From assembly GCA_965153455.1 (NCBI GenBank), contig OZ234497.1, forward strand, positions 1,302,001 to 1,366,000: DNA of 64,000 bases, given 5' to 3'. The first letter of the stretch is position 1. The number at the start of each line of letters is the position of its first letter. The position numbers were made by a program, and so were the translations under genes. This stretch comes from Sphagnum compactum. Its lineage: Eukaryota; Bryophyta; Sphagnopsida; Sphagnales. Shown piece after piece: positions 1 to 11,489 of this stretch. The notes below the pieces were generated by a model, which was not told the DNA's origin, did not search any database, and saw only the letters and a list, made by a program, of their open reading frames with translations.

Positions 1-1000
1 TGCCCAAAACAGATTCAACATGGTTCTGTTTTTGAGACTATGGTACTGCAGCAGCAAATCTTGCTGGCTCTTCTGACCATGAAGCTCTAACATCAAGATA
101 CATGCTCAAGGTCATGACCAAGAATTTTTTCTTTTTCATCTGAATTGGTTGCCCCATGTTGAATTTCAAACAAGTAGCCCATATCCTTCTGCAATGTGAG
201 AATTGATCCAGTATCCTAAAACGGCTTGCTGATCAAGTGACAAGAACAGTGCCTCTGCAAAGTTTCCAATCTGTTGGCATCTCTGAACCACCAACCTGAC
301 ACCATCCTGGAATTCTTCCCAGATCTTTAATCTCAGGCATGCACAGCCCCCAATGCAGCAACCACCATACATGTGTCTGTCATTATGCCAGAATAGGTGC
401 CACTAGATGTCAGCCCTAGAACTAATATGCTCCAGCTTCAAATCTGGGTACAAAATTTGCTCAAGTTGCTTGGAAAAAAGATTTTACAAAGTCTGTTTGG
501 TGCAAGTATGAGGGACAAGCACTGAGGAAGACAAATGCAATGATCTCCTAGAAGAGCAGATGACTCTCAAGTCTCTCAAGTAGGCGGATCAAGGCAATGT
601 GTGAGGATGACAAATGCAATGATCACCAGATATGGTAGATTTTCCACAAAATTAGCCACTAGTGCTCAACTTGTATCTGTAAACATCTGGTTTCCTGTTA
701 GAGATCGGAGTGAGGCTCCATACTTCCTGCAACAGCCTACTTTCCATAGGGACATGGTTCTGATTCTCTGCAAGGACTGAGGAACCACTAGGTTTGTACA
801 CTGTATGTCATTCATTCACGAAGGTGAATCCCAGTAGAGCAAGAAGGAGACAAAGTCAGAATCTATTAGAACACAAGTATTCAGACAGCGGGTACAGATC
901 CAGAGAACAATCGAATCGCAGGAAGAACTTTATCAACTAGATGAAGAGGAAAGAAAGCTCAGAAGATCTTTACAATACCCAAAATGCTGGAGACACGCAG
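1..1000. other. left-edge spacer, no gene identified
   Basis: No conserved protein is recognisable on either strand. The longest minus-strand frame here (positions 166-372, cysteine-rich start, no real ATG checked) has no family resemblance I can name. If the minus-strand unit suggested at 1000-1990 is real, this stretch would be its intron or later exons. Confidence 0.4.
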
Positions 1001-1009
1001 TACTGCCAT

Positions 1010-1990
1010 TTAGGTGTCGTCGCTGGAGATGAAAAGCTCACGGGCTCTTCTTCTTCTGAGTCTGGTTCCGGCTCCCGCAGCTTCCTCTTCCTCCTCGACA
1101 TTTGTTGAGCCGTTCCCTACCCAAGCTGCTTCCCCGTTTGGTTGCTGCACCAGTATTTGGATATTGTCTTGACAAAACAACTTCCGCCCCAAAAATCTAA
1201 AATGTCCTCAACCCCTTTGCTTAAGAACACTTGCAGACTAGGGAAGTGACCAACAAAAGATGCAAGCAAGTCGGAGAAAAAAAAGAGGAATTGGAAGCAA
1301 TCTGCGCAAGAAGAGAACGAGGACAATGCAAAAGCTCTGTTACTTAGTACAAAGCAAATAACTTGCAAAACATGCAATGAAAAACAATGGCACCCAAATT
1401 CTCCATCGCAAAAAGTGTTCGCAACAACCAACAAAACACACACACACAATTTTTACATTTTCATAGCCAAAAGAAATTGCGATACTCGATCGGAGTGCCC
1501 CTTCCCTTTCCCTGTCTCACGACACGGCAATTCGGAAGTCGGTATGCAGAAAAAAGCAATGACAAAAGGGTGATGCAGCATCAACATGCATGACATTGTT
1601 GGAGCTTATTTAGAATCATTCATTCTGGAACGGAGAGTGGAGCTGCTTCTTCTGAGTCGAGCTTCTTCTTAGTTGCAATGGAGAGGCGAGTCGAGATTCC
1701 TCTACTTCGCTGCAAGGCGTCCGGCCATCCATATATACCAACACTTTTAACGTGCAATTAGAAACACACACACGAGAGGAAACCAAAATCGGATTTTCAC
1801 ATGCCACCCAATCATCAGTGAGGACATGCTCATCATCGAACACTTACCGTATCTTCGTCGTTTCTTGTCCTTTTCGAGACATTTCCAGCACACCAACTGA
1901 ATCTTTTCAAAAGCTCTTTGAACTCCAGAAACAAAGGAAAAGGGGAAACAAAAGACACGAGAAGAGGATGAGCTTGTCCAGAAAATAAAA
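1010..1990 (-). other. possible 5' end of a minus-strand transcription unit
   Basis: Seen: a TATA-like CTTAAATAG on the minus strand near 2000, followed by a pyrimidine-rich stretch. An ATG at 1882 opens a 35-nt frame (start MSRKGQETTKIR) and runs straight into a good donor, CG|GTAAGTG, with the exon edge at 1848. A pyrimidine-rich acceptor ending TTGCGCAG lies near 1300. Joining that donor to this acceptor keeps a frame open to a TAG near 1117, and another frame at 1010-1192 encodes an acidic then Arg-rich tail. The stretch is richer in GC than its surroundings. I do not recognise the product, and a non-coding transcript or a fortuitous arrangement is equally possible. Confidence 0.25.
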
Positions 1991-2127
1991 AGAAAACTAT
2001 TTAAGCCCCTTCCCCCCCCCCTTTCACTTCCAAACAAACCCTGTATCTTCTTCATTTTTTGTCCATTTGGAATGATTTTAAAAATTGTGGATCTGCCAAC
2101 TAAAGTTGAATAAGGCCTTTTCGAATT

Positions 2128-2467
2128 TCATATGCAATAGAGCAATGTCCAGAGATCTTAAGCTCCAAAACATTAATTGTTTTAATAGACTAATAAGCGA
2201 ACACTTACCTTTTCACTTCTAAAATGCATATATTGCTCATTTCTTGACAAAGTTGAGCAATTTTTGTGATGTTGGATGCACCAAGTGGCGGGCTATATAT
2301 GCAACAGTGGAATGTCCATCCAGAGATCTTCAAGTTCAAAACACTAATTGTTTCAATAGATTGGTAAGCGAACATTTATCCCTTCACTTTTAGAGGGCAT
2401 ATATTGCTCATTTCTGCTCCTTTCTTGACGAATTTGGGTGATTTTGTCATGTTGGATGCACCAAGTC
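2128..2467. repeat. tandem duplication, unit about 165-175 bp
   Basis: Two imperfect copies lie side by side (about 2128-2287 and 2294-2467). Both carry the same ordered landmarks: GCAATGTCC...AGAGATCTT, then AACA(T/C)TAATTGTTT, then AAGCGAACA, then GCATATATTGCTCATTTC, and finally GTTGGATGCACCAAGT. The second copy has a small insertion after CTCATTTC. No coding capacity. Confidence 0.8.
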
Positions 2468-2859
2468 AAGAGTTACAACAACTCCTCCAAGGCAAGGAAG
2501 GAATCTTTATAAATTTGGGCTTCCCTAGTATACCTAGTGTTGGATGACCAACCTATCTATCCTAAAACATTGGACTACAAATAAATAAAAAACAAGCTCA
2601 CTAGTTTAATAATGTGCACTTAGAAACATCACATGAACCAACAACATGTGTTTTGCACATTGGTCCTGCCATATAGGTGTATGTAATTTGGGCTCAAATT
2701 ATTGAAAGTTGAATGAATTGGAAAAAAAATTAATTGCTACACATTTGTAATTCATGATCATATAATTTTGTCCTGAAATCATTTTCTCTTCCATTCATTT
2801 TAGACCATAAAATCCAATCTTCACCCATTGAAAACATTAACATTTTTTACACTCTTTGA

Positions 2860-3140
2860 TTTCCCTCGACATCCTACCTAACACCCCCATTGTTTTCAAT
2901 GTGTTTTTTAATGCCCCTATTGCACTAAAGACCAACTCTTCTTTTGGGCATTTCCAACGTCTTTCAACCTCTTTCCCAATGTGTTTTCGAGTGTTGATCC
3001 ATGTTAGGGTTGTCAAAAATGACAGGATGTGCTCAATTAGTGTTCATCATTATGTTGGCATTCATTTGAACATGTCAAGTTCATTTGTCCAGACAGATGT
3101 CAACTATTTGTTTTGCATGATGAAACTTTCCAGGTCAAAC
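2860..3140. repeat. degenerate minisatellite, 'CCC-ATTG / CCTCGACATCC' type
   Basis: Short phrases such as ACACCCCCATTGTTTTCAATG and ATGCCCCTATTGC recur loosely. The same phrase family returns at 3990-4260, 7020-7600 and, less clearly, 58490-58640. The open frame at 2856-3143 is a by-product of this repeat and matches no protein family known to me. Confidence 0.45.
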
Positions 3141-3720
3141 TAGTTCTAGTGATTGAAAATTTTTGGTTGTTCAATTTTTTTGTCATTGAATTGGGCAACC
3201 AAAAAGTTTTTGGTCGTCATAATGACTAACAGAAAATTTTCAATCATTGTTTGAAATATTTTCGATCACCTTTAGAAAAAATTTGGGCATTACTCAAAAA
3301 ATTTCAAGCTTTCAATCAACAATGGTTCAATTTTCACCAATGATCCAATGACTGAAAAAATTTCAGTTGTTACCCAAAAAGATTTCAGACATTGCCCAAA
3401 ATTTTTGAGCAATGTTCAAAACATTCAGTTGCCAAAAGTTAAAATTTGTCAACAAAAATTTTCAAACACTACGCACAAGAAATGTGATCGTTGCCCAGAA
3501 ATTTTCAATTCTTTACTGGATGATGGTTCAATCTCCACCATTATTCTAGCAATTGAAAATTTTAAATTGTTGCCCAAAAAAAATCAATCATTGTTCGAAA
3601 AATTTTCAATCATTGCTTGAAATGTTTTTTCGGTCATCAACTAGAAAATTTTCAATCGTCACAAGACTATGACAACAGAAAACAATTTTTAGTTTCCACA
3701 GTCCTATAATGACCAAAAGT
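3140..3720. repeat. degenerate minisatellite, AATTTTCAATCATTGCCC-like unit
   Basis: A unit of roughly 20-22 bp built on (A)AATTTTCAATCATTGCCCAA is repeated many times with heavy divergence. A longer-order duplication is also visible: the stretch beginning GGTTCAATTTTCACCA near 3324 returns as GGTTCAATCTCCACCA near 3526. The 90-aa open frame at 3348-3620 is repeat-derived, not a gene. Confidence 0.7.
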
Positions 3721-3989
3721 TGTTTTAATCATCATGAAGTTTAAGGTGACCAAATGACATGATTCTCAATCACTCTTAATTTTCTCTCGAACAACCCAAC
3801 CTCACTTTGATTTAGGATGACTCTATTTTCAAATGACACTGGGGCAATGTCAACATCCAAATGAATGTGTTGCATCCTAATAGATGCTTGAACGTTGTGA
3901 CAACCTGATTCCACATCATTCCCAAAACCCCCATCACCCAAAAATAAACAAAAATTCCTTTCCACCCAAGTGCCATTTCAAGGTTAAAA

Positions 3990-4260
3990 ATATACAAAAT
4001 AAAAGACCCTTTTCAACCCCAGTGCCCCAAACATATTTTTTTGTGCCCCTAGCATCTTCTAATATCATAATTGGCACCCCCAACCTCCTTAATGCCCTTT
4101 ATTGCAAAAAAAATTGTTCAACTAGCATCCCTAATGTTTCTAGGATGCTTTTCTAATGCGCCCACCATTCCCCATTGCCATTTCACCATTCCTTGTTGGG
4201 GCATTCATGTCATTTGTCATCCTTGGTGTAATTCAAATGTGTTTTCACCCTTGATATCAA
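3990..4260. repeat. degenerate minisatellite, GGCACCCCCAA / TAATGCCC type
   Basis: Loose repetition of phrases like TGCCCCTAGCATC, GGCACCCCCAACCTCCTTAATGCCC and CTAGCATCCCTAATG. It belongs to the same phrase family as 2860-3000 and 7020-7600. No coding signal. Confidence 0.4.
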
Positions 4261-4299
4261 GCCTAATTGGGTCATCTTCGAACCAAAACCTATGGATTC

Positions 4300-5400
4300 G
4301 AATTTTTATTAAAGACATTCGAATTTAAAAAGTTTGATAGGTTGATGACTTATTTTGGGATACCTTTTTGTGACTTTAGCCTAGCACCCTACTTTTAAAC
4401 AATCACATTGGTTTAAAAGCTTAACACGCTTTAAAGGTGTTACGGTTGTTTCGTTTGAACATAACATTTTTGACAAAAATTAAATTAAATTATTTAATCT
4501 TTATTAAAAAAATTATTCTTTGATTTAATCTTATAAGTAAATATACAAAAATTCATAACTAAAAACCAATTGTCTTAACATGGGTGGTACATAAACTACA
4601 TATACATTGTTGAATTATGATTCAACTAGGAGGCAAACAAAATTTGTAGTAATAGTCTAAGGAGTTTAGCAATAGCTTTAGGTTTGAAAAATTATAATTT
4701 TTACAATAATTTCCAAAAGGCCACACTTGGAGAATTGATAATGAACACACTAAGGATTTTTACAAACATCATGTTGACCTTGAAATGGCTTTCAATTAGT
4801 TTTACCAATATACATAACTTGAAATGTAACATCAACACAATACAACTTGAATTATTAAAATGTAAATAGATATTTAGAAATGAAAATGAATAATTGATTA
4901 TAATTTACAAAAACATATTTGAATAAGATTTGAGCACAAATGAAAAGATAATTTCAGATAACCTCCAAATTAGTCCAAAATTTTGTTCCAATTGTCGCCT
5001 TGTGAAGCAATTCAAGTTGTTCTTAAACTTTTTTGTTTAGTATCGGGATGATGGTGAGAGAATTTGAAGTTAAAATCAACTTCATTTCATCATATACAAT
5101 CGGTGTTTACATTATTTAAAAGAATAGTAACATGTGCATATGTTGAAAAAAAATATACTAACTCCTTGTAAGAAGAAGAAAATTATTTTTAAAAGGGAAG
5201 TTTCCATGTCCTTAAAATTTGTCCCATCCACCTTCAATTCATAGAACCATGCATTTGTACGACCATAGTAACAATACATGTGAACATCATGTTATAGTCT
5301 ACGAGTTACAAGTTCTATAGTGAAATACGTTACTGTAGCATAAGGAGGTGACTTTATTGTGTGAGAAAGGAATGACAATTACAAAAATTGAAACTTCATT
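4300..5400. other. AT-rich spacer
   Basis: No gene, RNA or defined repeat seen. It may include the eroded 5' part of the gag-bearing element that becomes recognisable at 5413. Confidence 0.4.
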
Positions 5401-5412
5401 ATTAGTATTATA

Positions 5413-6060
5413 GATCAGCAAACCGACAATAACATCAAAACCACAAACAAAACCAAAAAAGATTGGCAAGTACTACACAATTTGTGGTAGAGATAATCAC
5501 TATGTAAACATGTGTAGAGTGAAGAAGAAAGAGGAATCAACTGTAGCAATGACAAAGGCTACTATTCATAATCAAAAAGTTCAAAAGACTAGATCATATG
5601 CATGTCCTATATGTGATTTGAATGGACACAAGATGATAGACTGTCCAAAATTCATAAAGATGCAAAAAATGTTCCAAGGCAAAAATGCATCAAACACAAA
5701 TGGAAAATCGATAGTTAATGTCAAAATAGTCACTACAAAAATGAATGTAGTGGATGTAAATCTCGTTACCAAAAGCAGGATCATAGAAAAACAAATGTTC
5801 CATGAACGAGAACTAAGAAACCTATTGCAAATTGGGAAAAATAGAAAAAATTAAAGAAGATGATGCTGGACACCATACAATGACTACAAAAGCCACAAAC
5901 TACAAATGAAGGTTCTTCTGCATTAAAAGATGGATGGAACACAACATGCCTTGGTATATGGAACATTACACCTTCTTTAGAAATTCCTAAGCTTCATGAA
6001 TATGTAGTTTCACAAAGTAAGCTTATATTGGCAAAAGAATATTTCAGTATATCATGATGC
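5413..6060 (+). pseudogene. retroelement gag remnant with two zinc knuckles
   Basis: The plus-strand frame from just after a TAG near 5412 encodes a Lys-rich linker and then two CCHC-type knuckles. The first is YYTICGRDNHYVNMC, where the expected first cysteine is a tyrosine. The second, intact knuckle is CPICDLNGHKMIDC. The arrangement is that of the nucleocapsid part of a plant LTR-retrotransposon Gag, which binds and packages element RNA. The frame stays open to about 5853, then breaks; gag-like residues appear to continue with frameshifts to about 6060. No protease, integrase or RT was found next to it and no LTR pair was identified, so this is a decayed fragment. Copia versus Gypsy cannot be decided here. 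Confidence 0.65.
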
Positions 6061-7020
6061 ATGAACATGAAATAAATAAGAAAAGTAAAAGAAATCACAA
6101 TTTCAACACACAACAAATTGATCATATAATTACATCATTGTTATTACAATGTTCATATTTAGACTTCACATAACACTTGAAATTAATGAACACTATTATA
6201 TTTCCCAATGTGGATTTTGTTGGAATGATGTCGTGCAAAAGCCTTTGAAATCACCTAAGTGATAGTTTAAGAGCCCCCTTACAATCAACCAAATCTATTT
6301 AAAACACTTGTATGAAGATTTCCCAATTTGTCAACTCTCACACATTTTCATAGGCACCTTCATAACAAACACCTTGTATTTTCACAACATTGTTGATGTT
6401 TACAACAAAAAATTTCCCCTTTCACTTTTTTTGAGGCAAGAGGAAAAACTTCCTTAATTGGTAAGTCTATTTATGAGACCATCCTTAGTAACCATCACAG
6501 GAAATCGAAGAGACCTTTAAAAAAACAAAGTTGCCAAATGGTGAATCAATTCCTATAATTTTCACCATTTGTTCTTAAAGTTGTGCTTGTGTTTTGAATC
6601 ATAGGATAATCATAGTCATAAGCAAATGAATGTCCATCTATACAACTGAATGATAATGCATAAATAATTTAATGTGCAATTAGAAACATAATAGGACAAA
6701 AAAATCATTAACACATGTGACTGCAAATAAAACCCAAAAATCATTCATGTAATCTGTAATTAGAATCACACCACATAAAATATTTAAAACCTAAATTTAA
6801 CATGCAATCAAAACATTAATACATGCCACTAAAAATGAAACTAGAAAACCACAATTAAAAACACACAAGAGAAAAAAAAATTCTAATTTTAACATGGAAT
6901 TCGAATATTAATACATGGCAATTGCAATCCAAATAAATTTAACAAAAAAAATTGTGTTTGTATGTCTTTTCAATTCAAACCTACCTACAAACCTATTATG
7001 TCCCCTACATACCTACACAC
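6060..7020. other. AT-rich spacer
   Basis: Nothing recognisable. It is rich in short phrases such as AACATGCAAT / AATTAGAA (6660-6920), which may be an old degenerate repeat. Confidence 0.4.
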
Positions 7021-7600
7021 CAAGGTTGCCAAAAAGGATGTCCTAAGATGTCCTAAAATGTCCCTAGAGCCCATCTTGGCATCCCTATCAACAATATGTT
7101 TAAAAAACTTTTACCAAAATTTATTATCTTGATCCGGGTAAAAGTTTAGACTTAACTCTTCCCACCACACTTAACATCCTTCCTAGCATCCCCCAACAAC
7201 CTTATTGGCACCCTTGGAATGCTTCCTAATGTCCCATGTCCCTCAAAATGTTTTTTAAGTTAAAATTTAAATTGATTCATTTTTTGATTAATTTTTCAAA
7301 ACTAAATTTTGATTTCCAACATCCCTCAATGTGCTTCTTGGCACCCATATTGCCTAAAATTATAATGAACATCCTCTGGCAACCCCACTATCCTTCCTAA
7401 AGATGTTGTCATCCCTTGGTGTCATTCATGGCACCCCCATCATCCCTAAATTTTTTTAAAAAATGACGTCCCTTGACATGCTTCTCAACGCATTATCATA
7501 CCTTGTCATCATTCTTGTCACTCTCCATCATTTTCAAGTCATTTCTTCATTTCCCATTGTGTTCCCATCATTTCATTGTTACATCTTTCCCCTATCATTG
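7020..7600. repeat. degenerate minisatellite, CATCCCT / TTGGCACCC type
   Basis: Phrases such as TTGGCACCC, GCATCCC and TCCTTCCTAA recur every 20-30 bases with strong divergence. This is the longest member of the phrase family also seen near 2.9 and 4.1 kb. No coding signal. Confidence 0.5.
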
Positions 7601-7866
7601 TCTAAGCCAAGACAAGATGTTCCCCAAATGAAAATTCCAATCCCAAACTTATTTTTTACCCAAATTTGTAATGTCTTGGAGATCAACATCTTGTTTTGGG
7701 ATGTCCCACCATAAAGGATGCTAGCAACCTTACTAGGTACTTTGATTTAGTTGAGTGTAACCAGGATGCACTTGAAGTCTTGTGGTGCTCCAAATCTTTT
7801 TTCGCCATGCCTGTTTGCATGTTCGTTCGTTTGCTTCTTATTGGAGCTGGGATCCCAAAGAAACTA

Positions 7867-7896
7867 GCCCCAGTGAACAGCGGCCGTAACTATAAC
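7867..7896 (+). other. organellar LSU rRNA-like fragment
   Basis: The 30 bases GCCCCAGTGAACAGCGGCCG + TAACTATAAC match the domain V segment of bacterial/organellar 23S-26S rRNA (conserved core GGCGGCCGTAACTATAAC), with one G-to-A change in the core. The preceding AAGAAACTA resembles the rRNA sequence just upstream of it. The expected continuation GGTCCTAAGGTAGCG is absent, so the match ends abruptly. The nuclear 25S gene differs at this place, so an insertion of mitochondrial or plastid DNA, or a piece carried by a mobile element, is the likely origin. Confidence 0.5.
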
Positions 7897-8499
7897 TCCA
7901 CCTCCGATTTTCTCTCGGGATCGAGATAGGAAGATTTCTTAAAATATTGCACTAAACTAACTTTTTTCTATACTGTTCGAAGAAAAAAGAGGTGAAAAAA
8001 AAAAGAATTATTTATTTTATTATGGATTAGGTACAGATGCATAAATACGACATTTTTGTTGCTGGACCAACCCCACATGTCCTGTTTTGTTCATATTGCT
8101 ACTTTGCTTTGATTTTCCTTTCCTAGTTCCTAGAGTTTACAAGTCCAACCCTAGTAGTAGTAGAACAACGATGGTGATGGTATAGGTGAGGTGCAAATCC
8201 GTTGGAACTATTGTTGGGAAAATTTTCATTGGGGGAGATTAAGAGTAAGGAGGAGCTTTGGTTAGGGGTAGTACTTTTAGGTTGTCATCAATAGCAATAG
8301 CAGTAGCATTTGTTGATGACTCTTTTGTTGGCAAGAATGAACTTTTCAAGGATCCAACCATGGGAGGGGATGTGGAGCTGGTAAAACACTTTGTGGCATT
8401 GGAGGAGGTCAAGATTGATTTGCCAAATGATCAAAAAGCTGGTTAGGTGGCCTTGCATCTTGCATCCAGGGTTTGAGATTTAAGAGAGAAAGAGAGTAT

Positions 8500-8640
8500 A
8501 TGCCAAGAGCAGGGTAAGCAAGGCAGGGTAGGGCAAGACAAAGTGGAGGCAAGGCAAGGCAAAACAGATATGGCAAAATAGGGTGAGGCAGAGCAGGACA
8601 TGGGCAAGGTAGTGCAAGCAAACAGGGCCCTTGAACAACA
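8500..8640. repeat. GGCAAGGCA-type minisatellite
   Basis: Imperfect repetition of GGCAAGGCA / GGGTAGGGCAAG. It creates Pro/Leu/Cys-rich open frames on the minus strand that are artefacts of composition. Confidence 0.7.
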
Positions 8641-8829
8641 ACAAATCTATAGTTGGGTTCAATTGCTAAACCCACCCATTCCTTGGGTTTTTGTGAATTT
8701 GCTTCCATATGTCCTTTTTTAGTGTTTTCTTTAAGTTTGTGGGTGTTTTCTTAAGAAAATAATTTTAGGGTTTGAAAGGGATTAAGGAGGTTTTTCATGT
8801 TGGGATTTTCGAGATTGGAGGTTTAAGGT

Positions 8830-11450
8830 TTTGATTGTAGACCAAATATGTTGGGCTAGGGACGGGGATGGTAGATCCTATGGGTTTTCCATCCTTAAAG
8901 CATTGTCGAGCATTTTAGCCTTCCTAATAGGCACCCGATGGGTTTACTTTATCTTCATTCATACCATCATATTCCATATGTTCTTCAAGTTGACGTTTAG
9001 TGGGCGTTGCATATCCCTTTATCGCAATTAACATTTGATCCTTTTGATATTACAACTTGGCATGTTTTTTTGTTATTCCCTTCTTGATGTTTGTCTTTTC
9101 CTCCACATGGTGGTGAAAAAGGTCACCAAGATACTAACACTCACTTGTGTTAATACATGGTGGTGACTGGGAGACATTATAAGAAGAGCACATGATTAGA
9201 ACACTCGTTTTAACTTCTCGTAGACATTGAAATTGATTCTAGATCCTACCCGGCTTCCATTAGCACAATTACACTTCGTATAGGCCCTTGTTCATGTAGG
9301 GGAGTATGCTCGAGTAGTATGTGCATTAGCTTTGAGCACACATGTAGCCCCATGTAACGAGACCACTAGAATCCTTCACCTTTTCCATTCCTAACGTTCG
9401 AAAAGTAGTCTAGATGCATACATGCCATTACAATTGGTGAGGTGACCTATTGCTTAGTTGCCCACACATTAGTTATTTAATTTAAGGATATTTTCATGGA
9501 ACATTTTAGTCTTCATCAGTTTAATGTAGCAACTCATGGCGGGTGTGGAACAATTTGGTGTCAGGGTTAGCCATATTTTAGGAGTTATGGTCTTCACTTG
9601 GTTCTCTGATTTATTTTTTCCCATTTGTTTGACGATTATATGCACACCCATCCTCATTATATATATTTTCAAGGTTCTTGACATGGGGAGTTCATAGTCA
9701 TTTCATCAGAGTCCAATACATGATAGGGGGACCCATTGGGAGGAGTGTTGTTTACTTTGGTTCACTTTCACATTTTTTTTTCCCTATAGCAACAACCCAC
9801 CTTACAAGTGTGTATTCCCTTCATTGGTAGATGATATGCATAGACTAGGTCCCACATCAAATGTGGTTCTTATATTTTTACAATTGCAGTAGGAGTTTTC
9901 ACCATTAGGGCTTTTAGTGCAGCCAGCAAAGTGTGTAGTTTGGTCTCCACAAAGGTTGGACCATTCTATATCACTTCCTCTTGGATTTCTTATTCTCGAT
10001 GTGAGTTTTTGTATTTTGGGCGCACCAATGGGATCTAGATCATTCGTTAAATTGTTTGTGGCTAAGGTCTTTCATGAAGAGCTTGGGACGATATTTAGTT
10101 TCTTTATGTTTGCAAATCTTCAAACAATTTTTGTAATGTTTTCGTTGTGCTATGCCTAACACCTTAACTATTTATTTCTTACAATGTTTCCATTTCTAAG
10201 TATTTTGTAGCATTACACTGAGTTTGATATGCATACCATAACTATGTTTTAAAAGTTATTTGGTGCGGGATTTTTCGATAGTTTTATTAGTCACTTAACT
10301 CATCATCAAACCACTTTTCTTGCTTCTTTGAACGAGCTTGGCCACCTTTTTATGGTTCGAACTATTGCCCCTGCATTCTTGGGATGTTGGGCATTAATCA
10401 CTCTTGCACTTGTCATTCATTTCCAACAGGATAATCACCCTATTTTTTTGGATCCAATAGTACATGTTGAAACTAACATTTCCACATTCAAGATGGCACT
10501 ATGAGATACCTTAGCCCTGTTACCCTAGGTTGTCCGCTCTTAGTTCCCACCCTTTGAAAGCCTAATGGATTAATATTATCCCTAGTTGTAAATTTCTTTA
10601 GTGGATCACCCACATGAGCAGGAGTTTATTTTGCTTATAGTAGATGTTCCTTAAGATATCCTGTAAACACATTTCCGCTCATGTGCGGGTCTAGGGGTGG
10701 GCGTTTAATTATTAGTTCATCTTATCACACCTGTATTTTGTTTATCCTCAATCCACTTTCTTACAGCACTATGTACCTGTCTTCGCTTGCCACATCCTAT
10801 GGTTGCCCATTTTTCATAGTGTTAATGTGGTCATATCATTGACAATTTAAGTACCCATTTGCTTTGGTGCCTTTGTAGGAATGAACATACAACAACCCAT
10901 GATACACTTTAGGATATTGTTGCAGTTATTGCGTTGTAGAATGGAGCACATATTTAGAGGGACCCACCTTTTCCTTCACCACATCTGACAATGAATGGAC
11001 ATCTTTATAACTAGAGATGATTTATGGACCTTGATGGACATCGTAATTGCTGACTTGACTCACACATATATGATGCAATGAACATCGACAACAATAACAC
11101 ATGTAGCAATGATGGTTGCTTAAAAAAAGACACGATCATACATTAAGCGAACATTAAACAATGACTTCATTCCCCTTGCTATTGAGACATATGAAGTTTT
11201 TAATTCTCATTTTGATTCATTTTTTATTACTTGTGCACATACTTGTATCATGCGTCATCAACGGTTTTCTTTAATCCCATTGATGTTTATTTTTTACTAT
11301 CAACAACGCGTGTCCACAGCCTTGCAGCATGTGCAAGCCATAGTGATTCTTTAGCAAGTTGTTACACTTGGTTAGGGTTCTTCATTTCTTCCACACATCA
11401 TAGTTAGTGCACTTCCATCATTAGTTGATTTGTGTTAAATGAACGCTCTT
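8830..11450 (+). pseudogene. decayed reverse transcriptase (probably non-LTR)
   Basis: The plus strand carries an RT open reading frame broken by many stops and frameshifts. Recognisable pieces in order: a stretch near 9300-9480 resembling RT N-terminal sequence; the palm motif GDPLGG near 9725-9745 (family form RQGDPLGG); a degenerate catalytic loop SLVDDMH near 9815-9840 in place of the usual (F/Y)xDD box; then QPAKCVVWSPQRLD followed by FCILGAPMGS (9917-10040), the segment after the catalytic loop. A downstream region (about 10280-10500) encodes APAFLGCWALITLALVIHF, and fragments of a C-terminal domain including NEHTTTHDTL lie near 10880-10920. A connected endonuclease domain was not found. 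The element is long dead. Its exact clade needs a search. Confidence 0.7.
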
Positions 11451-11489
11451 TTGTCTTAGGTCTTCTTTGTTACCGATGATTGATATTTT

